Shown piece by piece: positions 1 through 15,690 of a DNA stretch of 64,000 nucleotides (positions are counted from its first letter, which is position 1; the number at the start of each line of letters is the position of its first letter). A program made the position numbers and the translations under genes. The stretch comes from Schistosoma mansoni (Eukaryota; Platyhelminthes; Trematoda; Strigeidida; Schistosomatidae): assembly GCF_000237925.1 (NCBI RefSeq), contig NC_031496.1, forward strand, positions 17,008,245 to 17,072,244. The letters run 5' to 3'. The notes beneath the pieces are model-generated. The model made no database searches, was not told the origin of the DNA, and saw only the letters and a list, made by a program, of their open reading frames with translations.

Positions 1-46
1 GTTTTAAAGGAGGATGACGATAGTATATGCACATATATATAAGTCA

Positions 47-1056
<1,010 letters not shown>

Positions 1057-1142
1057 AGTCACAACGTAGAACTTCGTACGTACGTACATCAGTTTGAGTT
1101 GCCATACCACATTAGCACAGAGATGAAGTTGTCGATACAAAG
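1057..1142 (-). mobile_element. 3'-terminal scrap of RTE-like LINE
   Basis: About 85 bp match the 3' end of the LINE at 44975-49262 (same text near 44981-45060): the ACGTAGAACTTCGTACGTAC block followed by CATACCACATTAGCACAGA. Orientation is the same as that copy (element sense on minus). It is a strongly 5'-truncated insertion of the kind left by incomplete reverse transcription. Confidence 0.7.
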
Positions 1143-4100
1143 CCTTAAAGTCATGCTTATGGGTACAACTGTTTCGATTTTTTCCAAAAGCCACACATAA
1201 GGCATGGTACAAATTTTACTCATATTTGTTCACTCTAGTATAGACAAAACAGTGTGGAGAATCATGAGTCATAAATAAAAGCCTTTGAGTTAAGTTTTAT
1301 CAATTCGTATTAATTTAAAAATTAATAATATATAACGCTAACTAGGAACTTCATTATTGTTTACTGTTACACATAAAAACTCAATAAAGCATAAAAATAA
1401 GAAATACTCCACACAAAATTTAAGGATGTAAAGCTTTTTAATCGTTGAATTACAGGCCTTAAGATGAACAAATATCACAAAAGCAGTGGAACTGAATAAA
1501 GAAAGAACAAATATCGCAGCGGAATAACACGAATTCACTTATTTCGTGGATTCTCCCCAGCTGCTTACAACCTAAAACTAAAACATATATACATATATAT
1601 AATTAAACAAGTGTACATACTTTACATCAGGAACGTCTAGAATAAACTGAGTTAAAATGTGAACATAAAATATTATTATAGTCTCCTGATACGAAGTAAG
1701 TACATTTGTTGTTTTAATGATAATTACTTCAGTTTTACGTTTCTTAATCACGCCTAATGCTACGTTTGCTTATTGGACTTTCAGGCTGAGAATATGACTA
1801 GGATTTGAACAAAATCTTTCGATAAACAGAAAACTACATACACATCGAAGTACCAAGCTTTCCTTTTATTTCCTCTAACAGTTTGAGAAAACCTCCCAAA
1901 ATTAATATTCTAAGGTTCACAAGATTGGAATAAAACCAATAAAATGGTTAAATTAAGGTCTCATAGTTGAACGTATTAACTTAGCATTCCTACCATACGT
2001 AAGGGATGACAGTGATTATTTTTTGGACTTACTGAACTAGTAAGTTTGTATGACTTAATTTTTTCTGGGATTAACAGCTTTTTTGTCAGTAAGGGACATA
2101 GTGCAAAGTCGCAATGTGAGAGATGGTCTCCCATTTAAACCTTTTCACCGATAGCTTACGACATGAACAACTGGTCTTATGGGTGTTTGTCTAGACAAAT
2201 TTACCCAGAGTTTAAAAAAAGTCAAAACCGGAGGCGAAAATCTTAAAATCGTCAAAGCTACTACTTCTTATAAGAACTTTCTCTACTTCACAAATCGGTA
2301 CAAACGCAAAAATATGTTGCACCACCTGTAAATAGGAGGGATGAAAATGACTGACCATCAATGAAGGTGACCTAAAGTAATGAGCAACAATGCGACTGTG
2401 AGATAACGAGAATCTGACAACCAACACTAGACACTAGTAGCGCGATATCCAAATGCGTTGGTGATATTGGACGGGCACGGTGAAAAAGTCAGAGTCTTTC
2501 AAAGCCACCCGCCGTTTCGTTTTAACGACCTTGAACGGCCTGACAAGAGGCGGTCATTCTGCATTTCAGCTGTTGAGGATCTGTTGGGTGTCCATTGGAT
2601 TGCACGAATATCAGGTTTTCTCATATGTAAGTGGTCTTTTGCTGCAGAGACACCACAAAATCATTGCGAAGAACATTTATTTAGTTCTCTCTGGCTCGTA
2701 GTGCACACTTTGGACCGATTGTTGCTTCGTAGCTTCTCAATCTCCCCATTTTGGGAAAAATTTTGCCCGGTTTGGGTAAATTTTGGGGATAATTTCGGTC
2801 TAGGACATCCTGTTTTTTTTCTGGAGGCAGAAAAAATTGCGAGCAGATGCTACCTACAGCGTGGATAAATTATGATATGCATGTGTCCAAGCCGTCACAT
2901 GCTACTTGCATACATAAGATGAAGAACCCTTGCACGTAAGCTCGATCGATTATGAAATATAAACTATATAGTTCATCATATTCATAAACATCGCAGTCGA
3001 TGAAAGATAAATAACATTCACACGTTCCAACAATAACAACAATTTCACTACTCAGACGAAGCAAACAGTGTGTACAGATCCAACGAAGCCAATTTTTACT
3101 TAAGAATCACCAATAAGTAGGTGAAACTGTACTTTCTCTAACGCTTGTCTTTGTTTAATATTCTTTAGAATAGAAAATATGGATCGGAATACAACAAAGT
3201 ATGGAGACGTCACAGGAACTGTTTACTATAAGTTCGTTTTAGTAGTACTTTATCTATATATACAACTTGTAAACTGGTTTTTCTGCATCAAATGTTACTG
3301 TTTCTGTACCTGTAGTAATGATACATCAATAGGCTTTTGCCCAATTTTTATTTTCGTGTTCTTCATAGTTTCATGGGGAGATATACCGATAATCATAACG
3401 GATAACTGTTTGTGAAAATTAAAAAAACAACTTACTGATTGCTTTATAAGTATCCGTTTCCTTACGAAAACTTGTAGTACTGCATCACTTTAGATGTTCC
3501 GCTAGAATTTTGCGTTGTGTGCATAAGTTTCTTCACTGTGACAGTATATTCGGATGAATTTTTGTAGTGGCATTGTTTCCTAACCACATGGTCTTCGAAG
3601 CCAAGCATATAATGACTGAAAGGATGCATATTCAACATGTAACATTTGGAGGTCGGCGGTGGTGGACGTGGAGACATTCATTCAATCGGATGGCATGGCT
3701 CAGCCTTGCAGATGTGCCCGATATGTGTAACTCACTATTATTCACATTAAATATATTATTCTATCCCCGGCACAAATGTGTTCTTCAGAAATACTAATTA
3801 TCATTGTTAATTGTCACGATACGATGAGTCAGTGTAGACAATGATGTAACTTCCACGTAAGATCTTACAGACTAGGCAGTCACATGACAAATTTACCGTT
3901 TTCGGATTAGGTCTATTATCAAAGTAGTGTTAGTACCGAACTAGACAGTAACTATACATCCTAACAAGATTTATAATGCAAAAAACTGTACATCAAATGA
4001 ATGAACGTGGCAGTATTCAATACAAAACACAGTTATCGTCAACTTGTAAATTGTTTCTCCATATAATCTTCTATATTCAGTAATTCGCTAAGTTGTTCAC

Positions 4101-7100
4101 CTGCATAGACTTGATTATTAGAAAGGTTTGAGTCTTTCAATTAATTGACAGAAGCCATAGATTGAATGCGAGAAAACATATGAGGACCTTCTCAGCTTCA
4201 TGCAATTCTGAAAAGCAACAAATAAATCGTGAATCAAACGATTAAACCTCATTATTAGTATCAAATTCAATAAGTGAATGAAATAGCAGCTAACAGGATG
4301 TACCTATATGTGTCTTGCTTGTTATAAACAGTGCTCTTCACCTTCTAACCCTCCTAGAATTTCATCTAGTTATTTGGTGTTGACTAACAAACTACAGGCA
4401 CCAAGTAACATGGCTAAAAGACCTTAATTATTAATATGAAATCTGAGAAAAATCTAGTTAAAACGTCCATAACACTATTAGCAATTCACTGTTTACATAT
4501 AATAATGAAATAACTGGCAAGGACTATTTAAATATTACTCGCCAACATGCATTAAAATTTTGTTTATGACCTGGTCAGTGATTTCGGGTTCTGTTTACAG
4601 AAATTTATTTGTTAACCCCATAACAGACACATCATAAACTAGTAATAACCACGATATGTTTTAGTTACCATGATCAAAACAAACACGCATCGCTTTACGT
4701 ACGAAGAATATTTGGCCAATTTATGTGGCACTTACAGTCATGTTATACACAATTCTTGTATATGTTCAGAGAGCGAACTGAAAAAGGCCCTCAACGTCAA
4801 TTGTTACTCATATGATTTTTCTTCTTCAAACACCTTATACAAAAATGTGTTAGTTTAGTCGAAAACGACTATACTTATAATGGATAGAACTGTTTACGGC
4901 TGCATATTAGTAAGTTATATAATATTCATAAATAGTTTAACTCTCAATCTCTTCAACATACATTTTATCAACAACTACTAACACCCATGATTAGGGAGGT
5001 GAGCCATAAGCAGATGATTTTAGAATTCACTTTTACTTGAAACTCTGATTTTGGTTTATTTTTGGCTTGATAAATGGTGAATTTCACTTGCCTGAGTCTG
5101 CATTGTTACAAATAACCGAATTGGGCTTACTAAACATTCACCCAGGTTGTGAGCAACAAATACGTCAAGCTACTAGTAGATTGTGATAAACGCTATGTAA
5201 CAAGCACAAAGATTACGAAAATTGACGTGTGACGGAAACAACGCTGTTAGAAGCTGATAAATAACGACATCCAAAATCCTCGACAACTTGTAACATGCGA
5301 GTGAGAACAAGTGGCATGACTTCTTGACCATGCCAAATTGGACTCATTCACGCCTCGTGATCTGAGTAATTGCAAACAGTTTCAATATATATCCAATATC
5401 CTTGTTATGGGCTCAGATAAACCAATCGATTTACTTGAGCCTGTTTCTCACTGTTTTAGTACGGTTGCAAGTCTCCGATGGTGTGGCCACTCATTTTTGT
5501 CGTTATTTGTGGGTTGCATATCATGTTACTTAAGTATAAGCGTTTGTCTCAAGACAGTAAAGTTTTTTAGAACACGACGCTATCGATTTGCCAGGTTAGG
5601 GATTTATTGGATGTGATGCGAGGAATATTGAAGAGGCGAAATTAATATCAAGAGAAGACGGTTGCTTCAGATGGTAAATAAATAAATAGGTCGATTAAGT
5701 ATTGATGCAGATAGTGTAAGCAAACCTAAGCATGAAAGTAAAAAGGAAACGGAAATGATAATAAGCGAGGTAGGAAGAAGTTAATGATACGTGACGATGA
5801 TTTTAGTAGATAATTTACGGGACAGTGTTTTGAAGCGGGAGACGGTCATCCTTGTGTGAGTACATGTCTGTCAAGTCTCCCCTGAATTCACCTACTGAGT
5901 GGACTGTGATCACTTTTGATAGGAGAGCACTTCGAATAGGGGCAACTCTTGACAATAAAAACTAGGAACGTACCTCAGTTTATTTTCTTCCATGCGCAAG
6001 TCTCCTAAAGATGCCTCGAGGAGCATGGTGGTAATGTTCTGATAGAATCCTCGTACTGAGGTGAGTCGGGGTACTTAAAATGTTGTGTGTTGTATAGTTT
6101 CTGGTAGATCCGATTTCATGTCACTCAACTTCACAATCAGGGACTCTACTACCTAGCTATCCGGGCCACGAATGACGTCCTGTAAGACTAAGATGCATTT
6201 ACATTTTCAGGGTCAAATCCACAAGGAAGCTCCAGTTCCTCAAGATTACATGCGCACATTGCTGACATGTCTCAAACGGCACGAGACCTGGACCCAGGGT
6301 TTCCTGTTAACCACCCCCAACTATTTCCTCATATCTCAACACAGTGCACGCGATGTCGAATCACCTTGACTAACGGCCACACGGAAATTAGATTGATGGA
6401 ATCTGGTCTTCACTGAGAAGGATCTGACACACCTGACACTGGTCACCAACCAGTGATCAATCAATTGTAAATATGGACCAGTATTTGTCCAGGTGTCCCA
6501 TACTTTAAGACTACTGGAAGGGCAGGACCAACATTTCCTTATCAAGTGTTGTATTTCTTGGAGGGAGTTGTTTGTTTCCACATATTCCTTTCTTTGGTCA
6601 TAGGCCTGTCTTTTCATCACCGTCGACACTGTTGTGAATAATGCCACTTATCGGTAGCAGGCTGAATCTTTCCTAACTTTCGCTTTGAAGAATAGAGGGA
6701 GCAGGCTGAGTCCACTATTTTGAAAGTTCCTGTGACTCTAGTTTGTTCTTCAATAGGTCATACACTGGCATTATTTTGGCTTTTTAGCACTGCTTCAAGG
6801 TTTCAGGGCGGATATTTTGATGTTCTGGTGACTTTCATGTGCCCAGTGATATTAGTTTGCTTAGTACTAACCTGGGACTTGGATGAGTATCCCACAGGCC
6901 ATCGATTGGCACTAGTGTTGAGGGGTGTTTCGCAATAGTAGGTTCTGGTTCAATAAAATCGGCTAGGTTGGCATTAAAACTTTCTGCTATCTATAAGTGG
7001 ACGATTTCTTCACGGTTTGACCGTTTAAAAGGACAGAGCCTGTAATTATTAGGTTTTCGTCCGACGATAAACTCGTGAACATATTTGGAGTCAACTTGTA

Positions 7101-9900
7101 CTTCAGCGGCTGGCTCGGTCTAGAAGTATATCCTGTCGCTTCGAACTTCGGCATCTCATCTATTTCCCCATTTCAGGTAAGAGCCACTGTTGGAATTTCG
7201 TGGGGAAGCTTTCCATTCGTCCCAAGCCCTAAGTTTTGCTTGTAGTGATCGTTCCATTTCGGCCTGATATGACATGTCCTCTTTCCAGGTATGCATTTTG
7301 GCCGAGAAACGTCACACAGGATAGTGTTCTCAATAATATCCCTCCCTATTTCCCAATGGTCATTCACTGTAAGCCTCACCAATCTTGTGATCTTGAGAAA
7401 TTTTGAAGATACTTCTTCATGGTCGTATAGTCTACATTAGTGTAGCGAAGTTAGGGTTCATTCTCTTCCCTCCAAAGTATATCGCTCGAGAAAAGTTACA
7501 TATATATCCCTATTGGTTCTAGAACATTGACATCTTCGACCAAAAGATAAGTCTGTTATATCTAGAGCTTTAAATTCTTGCTATGCCGAGTACTCCTAGA
7601 CTACTTGAACGATCGAAACCACAACGTCGAAAGAGAAAAGACTGAAGACTAGCAAGTAGGAATGTCATGCTCAAAACAGTGCCAAATATAGTACAAAAGT
7701 CTCATGTATTTGTAGTATTTTGGCTGAAAGCAAATCATCATCTCCGACAGCCAATAGACACATAGAGGATCCTTCCTATTCATCTAATAGGGAGGCTAGA
7801 CGTCGAGATTCTGGAATTTTTTTCTAGCGGCGATTGGATGGAATGTCTTCGACTCTTTCTGGGCTTCCTGAGGCTTGCTTGAGGTTGCAAACAGTCATCA
7901 ACCGAATCACGGCTTTAGCTTGGGTTTAGCCAGAAATGATATTATTATCGAGGGCTTAGCAACGTGCTATAAGAACCCAGACACAGACTGGAAAACATTA
8001 GAACATGGTTACAAGAGCCTTAAGTAAAAGTTGCGATACAATACAGCGCGAAGGAACAAATAAGTAACGATAACATTCAACAAAACACTTTGAAAGGATT
8101 TTCAGCGTATTCGTTTTGTCATGAAAACTTTGATTTTGGAAGTTTTTCTCCACCCTGTTTTATAGCATCACCTGTATGGTTAGTTAGTTCTGAACATCTA
8201 GTGTCTGTGACAAGTGGCTTATGAAACCACACTGTGGAGGTTGTATCCTGCTGGCTGTGTGTGTTGAAGTCTATGGCTATGTGTGTCTGACCGTACATCA
8301 AGTGTGGTAGTTGTAATAGTGCCTTGCTTTCATGGTATTGCAACATGTGGGGGGGCAGCATACTCCTCCAACTACGTATTAAGTGCCGTTCGCATTTAAC
8401 TAGCACCAGAACAATCTTATTACCTGTGACAGCTGGTTACTATGTGATAAAGTAGTTCTGAGCTGGACGCTAATGTATACCTCCTTCTCCGTGTTTTGTG
8501 TACCTTATTACATAGGAGCAGTGTCATACTTTGCACTCCTACTTAGTCTCCTGTGCTATCGGGGAAGATCCATATTTTACCAAATACCATGATCTTTAAA
8601 TCAAATCGAAAGCACGTGTTTCTGATCTCTCACAATTTGTTCTTCAGTCTTCATACGTTGCTACGAAGGCACTTGATGGTTTGTCTCACTGATTATGCTC
8701 TACTGCATCAGCATCTGTTTTCTGCTTTTCCAATAGATTATTGTTTGAAAGAGACTGACCAGTACTGTGGGAACTGGTCGCTGCAGGTTATTGCTTGTGT
8801 AGAATGTTCCATTGTTGAGGTAGTGGCCTCAGTGCCCTGTGTTGTATGTTTTTGATCGAGATCAACTGACACTAAGGTGTATTGTGTTTAGCCTGTCTGA
8901 CGTTGTCCTGCCGAAAGGGGCAGGGTCCCAAAATACCTCACATGACTAGGGAGATAATTCCTCGAAGTGTGCAGAGTTTCAAGGGCCTTAGTTAAGTCTT
9001 TTTGTATTCCAAAGCTCATGCTCATCAAGCGTGGGGACTTAATTGCTATGGAGCGCAACCGACGAGAACTTTATGGTACGCTGAATACCTAAGTGGCTCG
9101 AAGACATATGCCACTGTATAGCCAATGCCACTCTCGTCCACCATGTCCATGAGCTTCCTTTATACTACCACCCATCGGTCCGGGCAATACGCGAACAACA
9201 ATACGGGTGGACTCCTGGGTGTTCGCTGATCCTCTAAAGGCCTCTCTTTCACCCTTAGACAATAGTTTCTGCGATCTCTGTAAGATTTCTTCCGTAACGT
9301 ATACGCAGGACCAGATTAGGCCTGTTATTTTGGCCGTATAGTTAAGTGCACTAGTATTGACCTAGACCTAAATCGTACAGACCCAGCTTCAACAAAAATC
9401 ACATTCGAATTCTGAGTCGCTGGCTTTAACAATCAAAGATCATGTGACGCAAAGATGGACCACTAACTTAGTTACTGCAAGCTGGATACACTTGAATGCC
9501 TCAGTATCCTTGATAAAATATGGAGTGACCTATTGAATTTAACATCCTACTTGAGATAAAATATCCCGAACATACCTCCGTTAGAAAACTTGAATTCTCG
9601 ATAGAATAACTATAACATTCGGGGCCCCTCAAAAATTCCTCACTGAAATTCGTAGTTGCTTTCTTGTCGTTACTGTGCATTACCATTGGACCATTACGTT
9701 CCTGTCTTCATGAATGAGATGTATCGCTGTTATTATAATTGTTACCATTGTTGAATACAATGTGCACTAGCCCTCTCTTTTTATAATCAATTTCCAAATT
9801 TCAACATTTGGACAGTCCAACCATTTTGTCTAATTCGGCTTGGAGAACAAGATGGTCAACATCACTGAGTATAACTTCCTAGACTTGATCGTTATCTTCA
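1143..9900. other. Long stretch without recognisable genes
   Basis: Nearly 9 kb of mostly AT-rich DNA. The open frames are short, low-complexity or lack any family motif; those at 2458-2868, 5338-5616, 6336-6647 and 8119-8406 were read individually and not recognised. GC-richer patches at about 5.9-7.4 kb and 7.7-9.4 kb have the look of old transposon relics, but I could not assign them to a family. Confidence 0.35.
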
Positions 9901-9904
9901 AACA

Positions 9905-10340
9905 TTTAATAATAATATAATAATAACAATATATTTCTGCAATAGCAGGTACACGCCATTTTTACAGGCATGATCTACAATTTACAACATATACTGGTTC
10001 ACAGTATGCATCCCAAGCAAGGTTGTTTAGTAATTAAAATCTATAAAAGTTGATAGCAGTTCATTCGTTCAGATATAATGTGTTTTCATAAGAATAGTTT
10101 CCAAAGGGGCATGGCGTCCACGTTACATACCAGATCCAATCTCGATAAAAAGTGTATTAGGGTTTCGGTCGCGCTAAGTATTTATGTAATGCAGCTTTTT
10201 AAGTTTATAGTTGTTATAAAGTAGGCTTGTGGAGCGCCTGGTTCGAACTATGACCTTGGGAAAGCGCGTTCATCGAGCTTGTTCCAGATGTCAGAATTTA
10301 CATAGCTTCACCCTCAGAGCAAGATTCTGAAGAGAAAAAA
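9905..10340 (-). mobile_element. Possible 3' end of a LINE with (AAT)n-type tail
   Basis: On the minus strand a short frame (about 10330-10270) reads like the end of a LINE reverse transcriptase (W-N-K-L-D-E-R-A-F). The sequence then runs to an ATT/TTA-rich tail at about 9908-9933. This is consistent with a minus-strand, 5'-truncated retroposon. The assignment is weak: the coding match is short and no target-site duplication was found. Confidence 0.3.
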
Positions 10341-11591
10341 CAGAAAAGGAAACCGAGGAGCAGCAAGGCATTTGGATATGAACGACAACCAATGCTTAAC
10401 ATTTATTAGTGGAACAGATGGAGGTATGATAAATTATTAGATGAAATTGATACTAGCTCATGTTGCAAGAGTGAAGTGTGATTAGGGGCTCCAGAGGAGA
10501 GAATGCAGTAATAAAGAACAATGAGTTGTGATATTTATCAAGGTGGAGTAGGTTCGAATGAAGGAGGGAAGTCAAGGTTGGAATGAGGAAGAACAGAGAG
10601 TGCATATAGAGAGTAGAGTGTTGAGTAAAATAACAACCATATCCTTTACAGTCTGTTTTTTATTTTTTTTATTTTTATCATCCGATGCCTGCCACACAGT
10701 TTTCATGTAAAAGTCCGAGTTAGCATGTTAAAGGTTGTCTTAGTAAAATAGTTAATCCAGCACAAAAATTAGAAACATGAGTCTGAATGGTGAGTTTAGG
10801 AGAACAACCTCAATATCACAGATTGATTGACTTGTTCTCATCCATAAAGAGCCTGATACAAACAAAATGTTCTGCCCCACAAACATGGGTGGATTAAAAT
10901 CATCGCCCTCACCATCAGTGCTTGCTGGTCAGTAACTCCACCTTCCCTCCTTTTGTGATGTTAGGCTCATTTACGCTTATTTTTTGGATATATATCATAC
11001 CTCACACAATGCTCTGTGTTTCACATCCTGTTGGAAAACACTATTTCTATAAGTACCATTTTACAAGCTTATCAGACAGTTACAAATTATGGACTGTGGG
11101 TAAGGCTTCGATGCAATGTTTTTATTGACTATATAGTAAAGTGTAGGTTATGAATCAGAGTATAGGAATTAGGAAGGGTATAGTGTAGGATATTTGTTTA
11201 CCATAGTAGGCGAAAAAGTTAAGATTTATATTAGTTACAGATAAGGTAAGATAACGAGTGGTGAAATAATATTAATGGCAAGGCAACATAGTGTACAGAT
11301 GAGTAAAAAGCTGATAAAGAATAGACAAGAAGTAACTCTCACTAAATTCGCGCTGAGGTTATTTTGTTCTATGCTAACCGGTTGATGGGTGACAGGTTCT
11401 GTGGTTGTACGACCACTGGCAGTAGGCAGTCGATTGTGCGTTTCTTCTGACGTTTTAGGGTATTTATAAGCATCGTTTAGCGACCGAGTATTGATAGGTC
11501 CAGTGAGTTGCCTGTCTACTTCAATTGAAAAGAATTAGGGAGGGGAAAGTATTTAATATAACTACAAAGTAAGGAAATAAGGCAATTTAGT

Positions 11592-12116
11592 CTACATATG
11601 TAGAGAGCCTATGATTTCTGTGTGGGACGTGGATGTGTTCGTTTGCGCCAGATCAATGCAGGTGAGGGCTTGATCAACGAGTCTTGCAAACGTATGTAAT
11701 TTGTCTGCCGTGCGTATTTCAGAAGGAAGACTGTCGCATATCAATGCGTACATGATAAGGAAGAAGTTTTCCCGAGTTTTTGATCTGAGTTTTTCAATTT
11801 TGACAGTGGATACTTTGTCTCGAAGGTTGTATCCATGTGAGTCTTGGTAGAGAGCTATATTACATGTGGAATAAGTAAGGTTTTTAAGGAGTTTGAAATA
11901 AAGAATTAAGTTAGACCTAAGCCTTCTTTTCCAGAGGGGTTCTAGTCCTAAGATATGGCATCTGGATTTATAGTCAGTGAGTTGGTCGTTCTTAAGTATT
12001 TTGCGAGTGAAGTCTCGCTGTATTCCTTCCACCTTAAGTATATCAAATAGGCGTAGGTTGGAAAATAAGAACGAGCAGTATTCGACGATTTGTATCAAGC
12101 AGTTTGTCACCGACAT
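11592..12116 (-). pseudogene. CR1/jockey-like LINE reverse transcriptase, C-terminal fragment
   Basis: A 174-codon open frame encodes the post-catalytic end of a non-LTR reverse transcriptase, with motifs VEYCSFLFSN, GIQRDFTRKILKNDQLTDY and CHILGLEPLWKRRLRSNL. It is closely related to the element at 39.7-43.2 kb (the same words occur at 39850-40020). The finger, palm and endonuclease parts are missing, so this is a 5'-truncated copy. The frame ends in a stop at 11592, and the 3' untranslated part probably extends left to about 11350. Confidence 0.85.
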
Positions 12117-12129
12117 ATCCGACTGAAGA

Positions 12130-14720
12130 TCTCATTACCCCCACTATAGCCTATCACTTTGTGACCATACAGTATCAAAGCATGGTAAAACTGTGCACGG
12201 ACAAATCTTTGATTTCGTGACACGACCGATTCATGTGTTCAAACCTTTTTAGTTACAACGACATTGCTGTCTGAGTTAAAGAGATGAGTTACATTGCGTA
12301 CCCTCAACACTGACATCCTTAAACTTTGAAAATTACTTTCAAAGTGAAGATCTGAACTATCGATAGTGGTTAGATGAGCCACTTCACAACCTGGAGTTGG
12401 AATAAAATTTATTAAAAGAAGTGTGATCAGATATGAAAACAGATAATACTCAACAAGTGTCTGATAGTTTGTCCAGACTTCTGTTTACCTACAAGTATCT
12501 GCTATTACTATGACCTCAGTCTCTGTGCCATTCAAAAGAAAACTAGGGATGTGCATATATTTAAACGTATGAGGAAAAACTTGAATGTTTCGTGACTTTT
12601 TAGTGTATAAGGGTGAATGAAGGCATTCTTCTGTAAGTCCTACAAACTGCATGACATTGAGTAGTGATTTAGAGGAGCCACAAAACGATGCATCACATGT
12701 TGTGAATTCGAACGCCAGTGTAAAATCCCTTTTGACATGTCCGTGTAGGGATATGAAGAGAAAACCTCTATGTATGTCTTTCCTTTTGATTACTCCCACG
12801 TAGTTCCATTGTATGTACAGCTTTGCTTCACTGGTGTCTATACTTGCGTATATCAGATCCCCCTATGATGGGTGATTGAAACTGTCATTACTATCTGATT
12901 TAAAACGAACTCGTTGATGTTACTAAATTTCTAATAACTCTTTTAACTCTGTCTCACTTATAACTGTTTTATGGTTGTTTTCAATTGAGACTGCCATATT
13001 TAATTCGTTACTTTGTGGATCGATCGCGTCCGTTCTATGGGGTTGATTCGGAGTCTCGTTCTCCGTTTGTTTGAGGAACGTTTAATATTAGTGGATGGTA
13101 GTCAATTTCGGTTCTTTTAGAATTATTATTTTCTAGTTGATCTCTCATTCTTCAGGCTAATTGAACTGACAGGAACATTTTTCATGAGTGAGTTTTTTCA
13201 AGTGTCTGTATCCGTTTAACATTAATTTGTGCATAAATTTTATCATAGTAAATCATCTGCATCTTATGTACCACATTTTACCCTCTTCACGTAATGGAAG
13301 GAAAGTTTTTGGCTATGATCGTCTTTGAATTTATTGAATTGGAGACAGCTTTACTGTTAAACTACCAAATGTGTAGTCGCACGTGGGCAGTCAATGTTGA
13401 GCCTTGACAGTCATTAGCTCGACGTTTTACGCATACGAATTCTCACTCACGCCGTTTCGGATAAAAAAAGTAGCTTGAATTTTTCCATGTTTATCAACAA
13501 CGTGCTCTCAGATTTAACTTCGCGTACACACGTTGATAACTTCCTGAATACCATCCCTTCGTCGCCTACATTTAGAAGTCAAAAGACTCTAAAAAAATGA
13601 TATCACTGTGAACCTACACATCGTCCGACTCGGGACCCAAATATTTAACTTTCACAGAAAAGATACCGACACCGAAGGTATTCTACTACTGGCCTGATTT
13701 GAAAATAAAAGTGATTTTAGAGCGCTTCTGCATAAACTGATAATAATGCGGGACATCCCTCAGGTTTCCTTGCATATTGAGTTGATAATCTGAACACGTT
13801 TCTCCTTATCTGGTCGACTGTACAGCAGAATCAAATAGATACTTCCATATCAAAACATTCACATAGTCACCAGAGGTGGGAAAAATCGAGGTCAGTCCTG
13901 AAACTATAGCACACAATTTCACCGGAAAATAGGTTATAAACTTTTGGTTCCTATTCAACTGTCGGAGCATCCCTCGTATGCCAATGTGAATATAATCTAC
14001 TCTATTTAATGCTTAACTCCTGTAAACAACGCAGCTTCCGGCGGCTATTCGCAGGTCACCAGTATGATCGAAGGATCCCATTGACAGTCGAAGATCTCTC
14101 TACGAAGACACCTTCACTCCTCGTACTTCACATTCGCACTGCAGTGAAAGCAAACGCCAACTGGACGGCATCTTAAATTGTCCATGACACGACCTTTTGA
14201 CTTCCAGGTTATTTGATAGATCTCTCACATTAAATTATCATAAATGCAGCATAATGCTAAATTTTGTCCAGAAACTCAATAGTTTCAGTTTAGTTCACTT
14301 CATCCCTACTCGACCGAATCAACCAGTGATTTATATTCATCTTTTTTCACACGACTGCTTTCCGTAAGTATAAGCATCTGGTCCCTACCGAACGCAGATG
14401 GCTGTTCAAATGCTGTTTATAGGTGACAAGCTCCTTCGGTGTGAACAGATGGATGGTAACGTCATGAAGGTCTGTCGATTCCACCAGGAGGGGAGGCTCG
14501 GATCACAAAACCCCTCAAAATAAGTAGTTTGTAAACGTTCGACATTGGTACTGATCATGTTTGTTTTACTGGACACTGACAAGTTAGTTATGTTCGGTTA
14601 CGTATCACTACTAGATAATGTTTTGAGCTTCATCTGGTATTCATTGCCAGAACAGAAACCCCACTTTGTTATTTCAACGCGCAGATCATGTGCAACCTTC
14701 TTATAAGGCGAGATCGGTTT
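12130..14720. other. No gene recognised
   Basis: AT-rich intergenic sequence. The open frame at 12485-12799 (minus) has no motif I recognise. Nothing else supported. Confidence 0.4.
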
Positions 14721-14729
14721 ACTATTGGT

Positions 14730-15113
14730 TGTAGGAAGTAATTTCCTACAGGTGTAATTCTAAACTATTCCCTATACTGTCGAGCACCGAGTCGTAGCAT
14801 AGCCAAAATCAGGACAAGAGAGCTATTTGGCCCGATAAACTTTATCTGTCTTTAAAACGTGGATTAACATGGTTAGTATACAAAGTAAATAATACAGTTT
14901 ATTAAACAGGGGAAAGGAGGGATAAATAAAATACTAAACAGTAAGCAGAGGATAAGGAAAATTATTAAACAAAGAGAATATTGTTTTATAATGAACATAA
15001 ATTTTTCATTGGTGAATAAGCAAGGGATAGTCATACAAGGTCAAAGAAATTTGATGTGATGGTAAGCGTCTCATATTGTCATTGGTGGGTTCGTTTAATG
15101 ATTACACTTTACA
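14730..15113 (-). repeat. 3' LTR of the BEL/Pao element
   Basis: On the plus strand the segment opens TGTAGGAAG and closes with ...CTTTACA, giving TG...CA LTR ends on the minus strand. It directly abuts a polypurine tract (minus-strand CACGGGGGGAG, about 15114-15124) and the integrase stop region. Length is about 384 bp. There is a short palindrome at the outer edge (TGTAGGAA...TTCCTACA). No second LTR is present to confirm the boundary. Confidence 0.6.
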
Positions 15114-15690
15114 CTCCCCCCGTGATGCACACCACGTCCATCGTTATGGGTTGTCTTCATTGTCGTCGGATAACCGGCTTCTTCTAGTAGGCATAGGCCT
15201 CGTACATTCCTAAAAACTTCTTCGTCTGCAGTTCTCAACTTCGTTGTGCGAACTTGTCCGTCAGGGCCATAGCTTACCTGCTCGATACTGGCTTTAGGCC
15301 ATAGACTTTTACTTGCTTCGATGTTACTAACGAAAAATAGGTCATTTAGTTGAATATTCTTTTGTACTTTCAACCATTTATCTCTTGTTTGGAGAGTCAG
15401 CAGATATCCTCTTGTCCATCTATTCCAAAATGCGGTAGTTAACCTCTGAGCTATTTTCCATCTTCTGTTGCATAATAAAGTCTTATTCTCAGAAACATGG
15501 TCGAATGGTAATCTTTTATAAATCAAAAACAATTTATTCGGATTAGGAGCCTCTAGGATGCCAGGATCATCTGTCATTTTAACTAGTGGTCTGTTTTTTA
15601 ATATCCTTTCGTTCTCAATCAAGGACGTTTGTAAAGTTTCATCACGTTTTGAAATAAAAGCGCACTTAAAATTCTTGTAGTTAGGTTTCC
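15095..15690 (-). pseudogene. BEL/Pao integrase C-terminal region
   Basis: The frame carries the conserved end of Pao-type integrase: ETLQTSLIENERILKNRPL (the 'N-S-R-P-L' helix), TDDPGILEAPNPNKLFLI, a W-rich segment (AFWNRWTRGYL), and a GDL-like beta-barrel module ending VRTTKLRTADEEVFRNVRGL-CLLE. The catalytic DDE core is absent. The 5' boundary joins directly to reverse transcriptase sequence, which indicates deletion of the intervening RNase H and core integrase. Confidence 0.8.

Noticed and set aside
2458-2868. 136-codon open frame as a host gene
   Set aside because: No family motif, overlaps another open frame in a different phase, no splice or start context; likely chance.
6336-6647. 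103-codon minus frame as a gene or Penelope-type fragment
   Set aside because: Protein-like composition but no recognisable motif; upstream and downstream frames are broken. Not enough to call.
8119-8406. 95-codon minus frame as a gene
   Set aside because: No motif, no conserved-looking domain, no supporting neighbours.
12485-12799. 104-codon minus frame as a gene
   Set aside because: No motif recognised and AT-rich flanks without splice or start signals.
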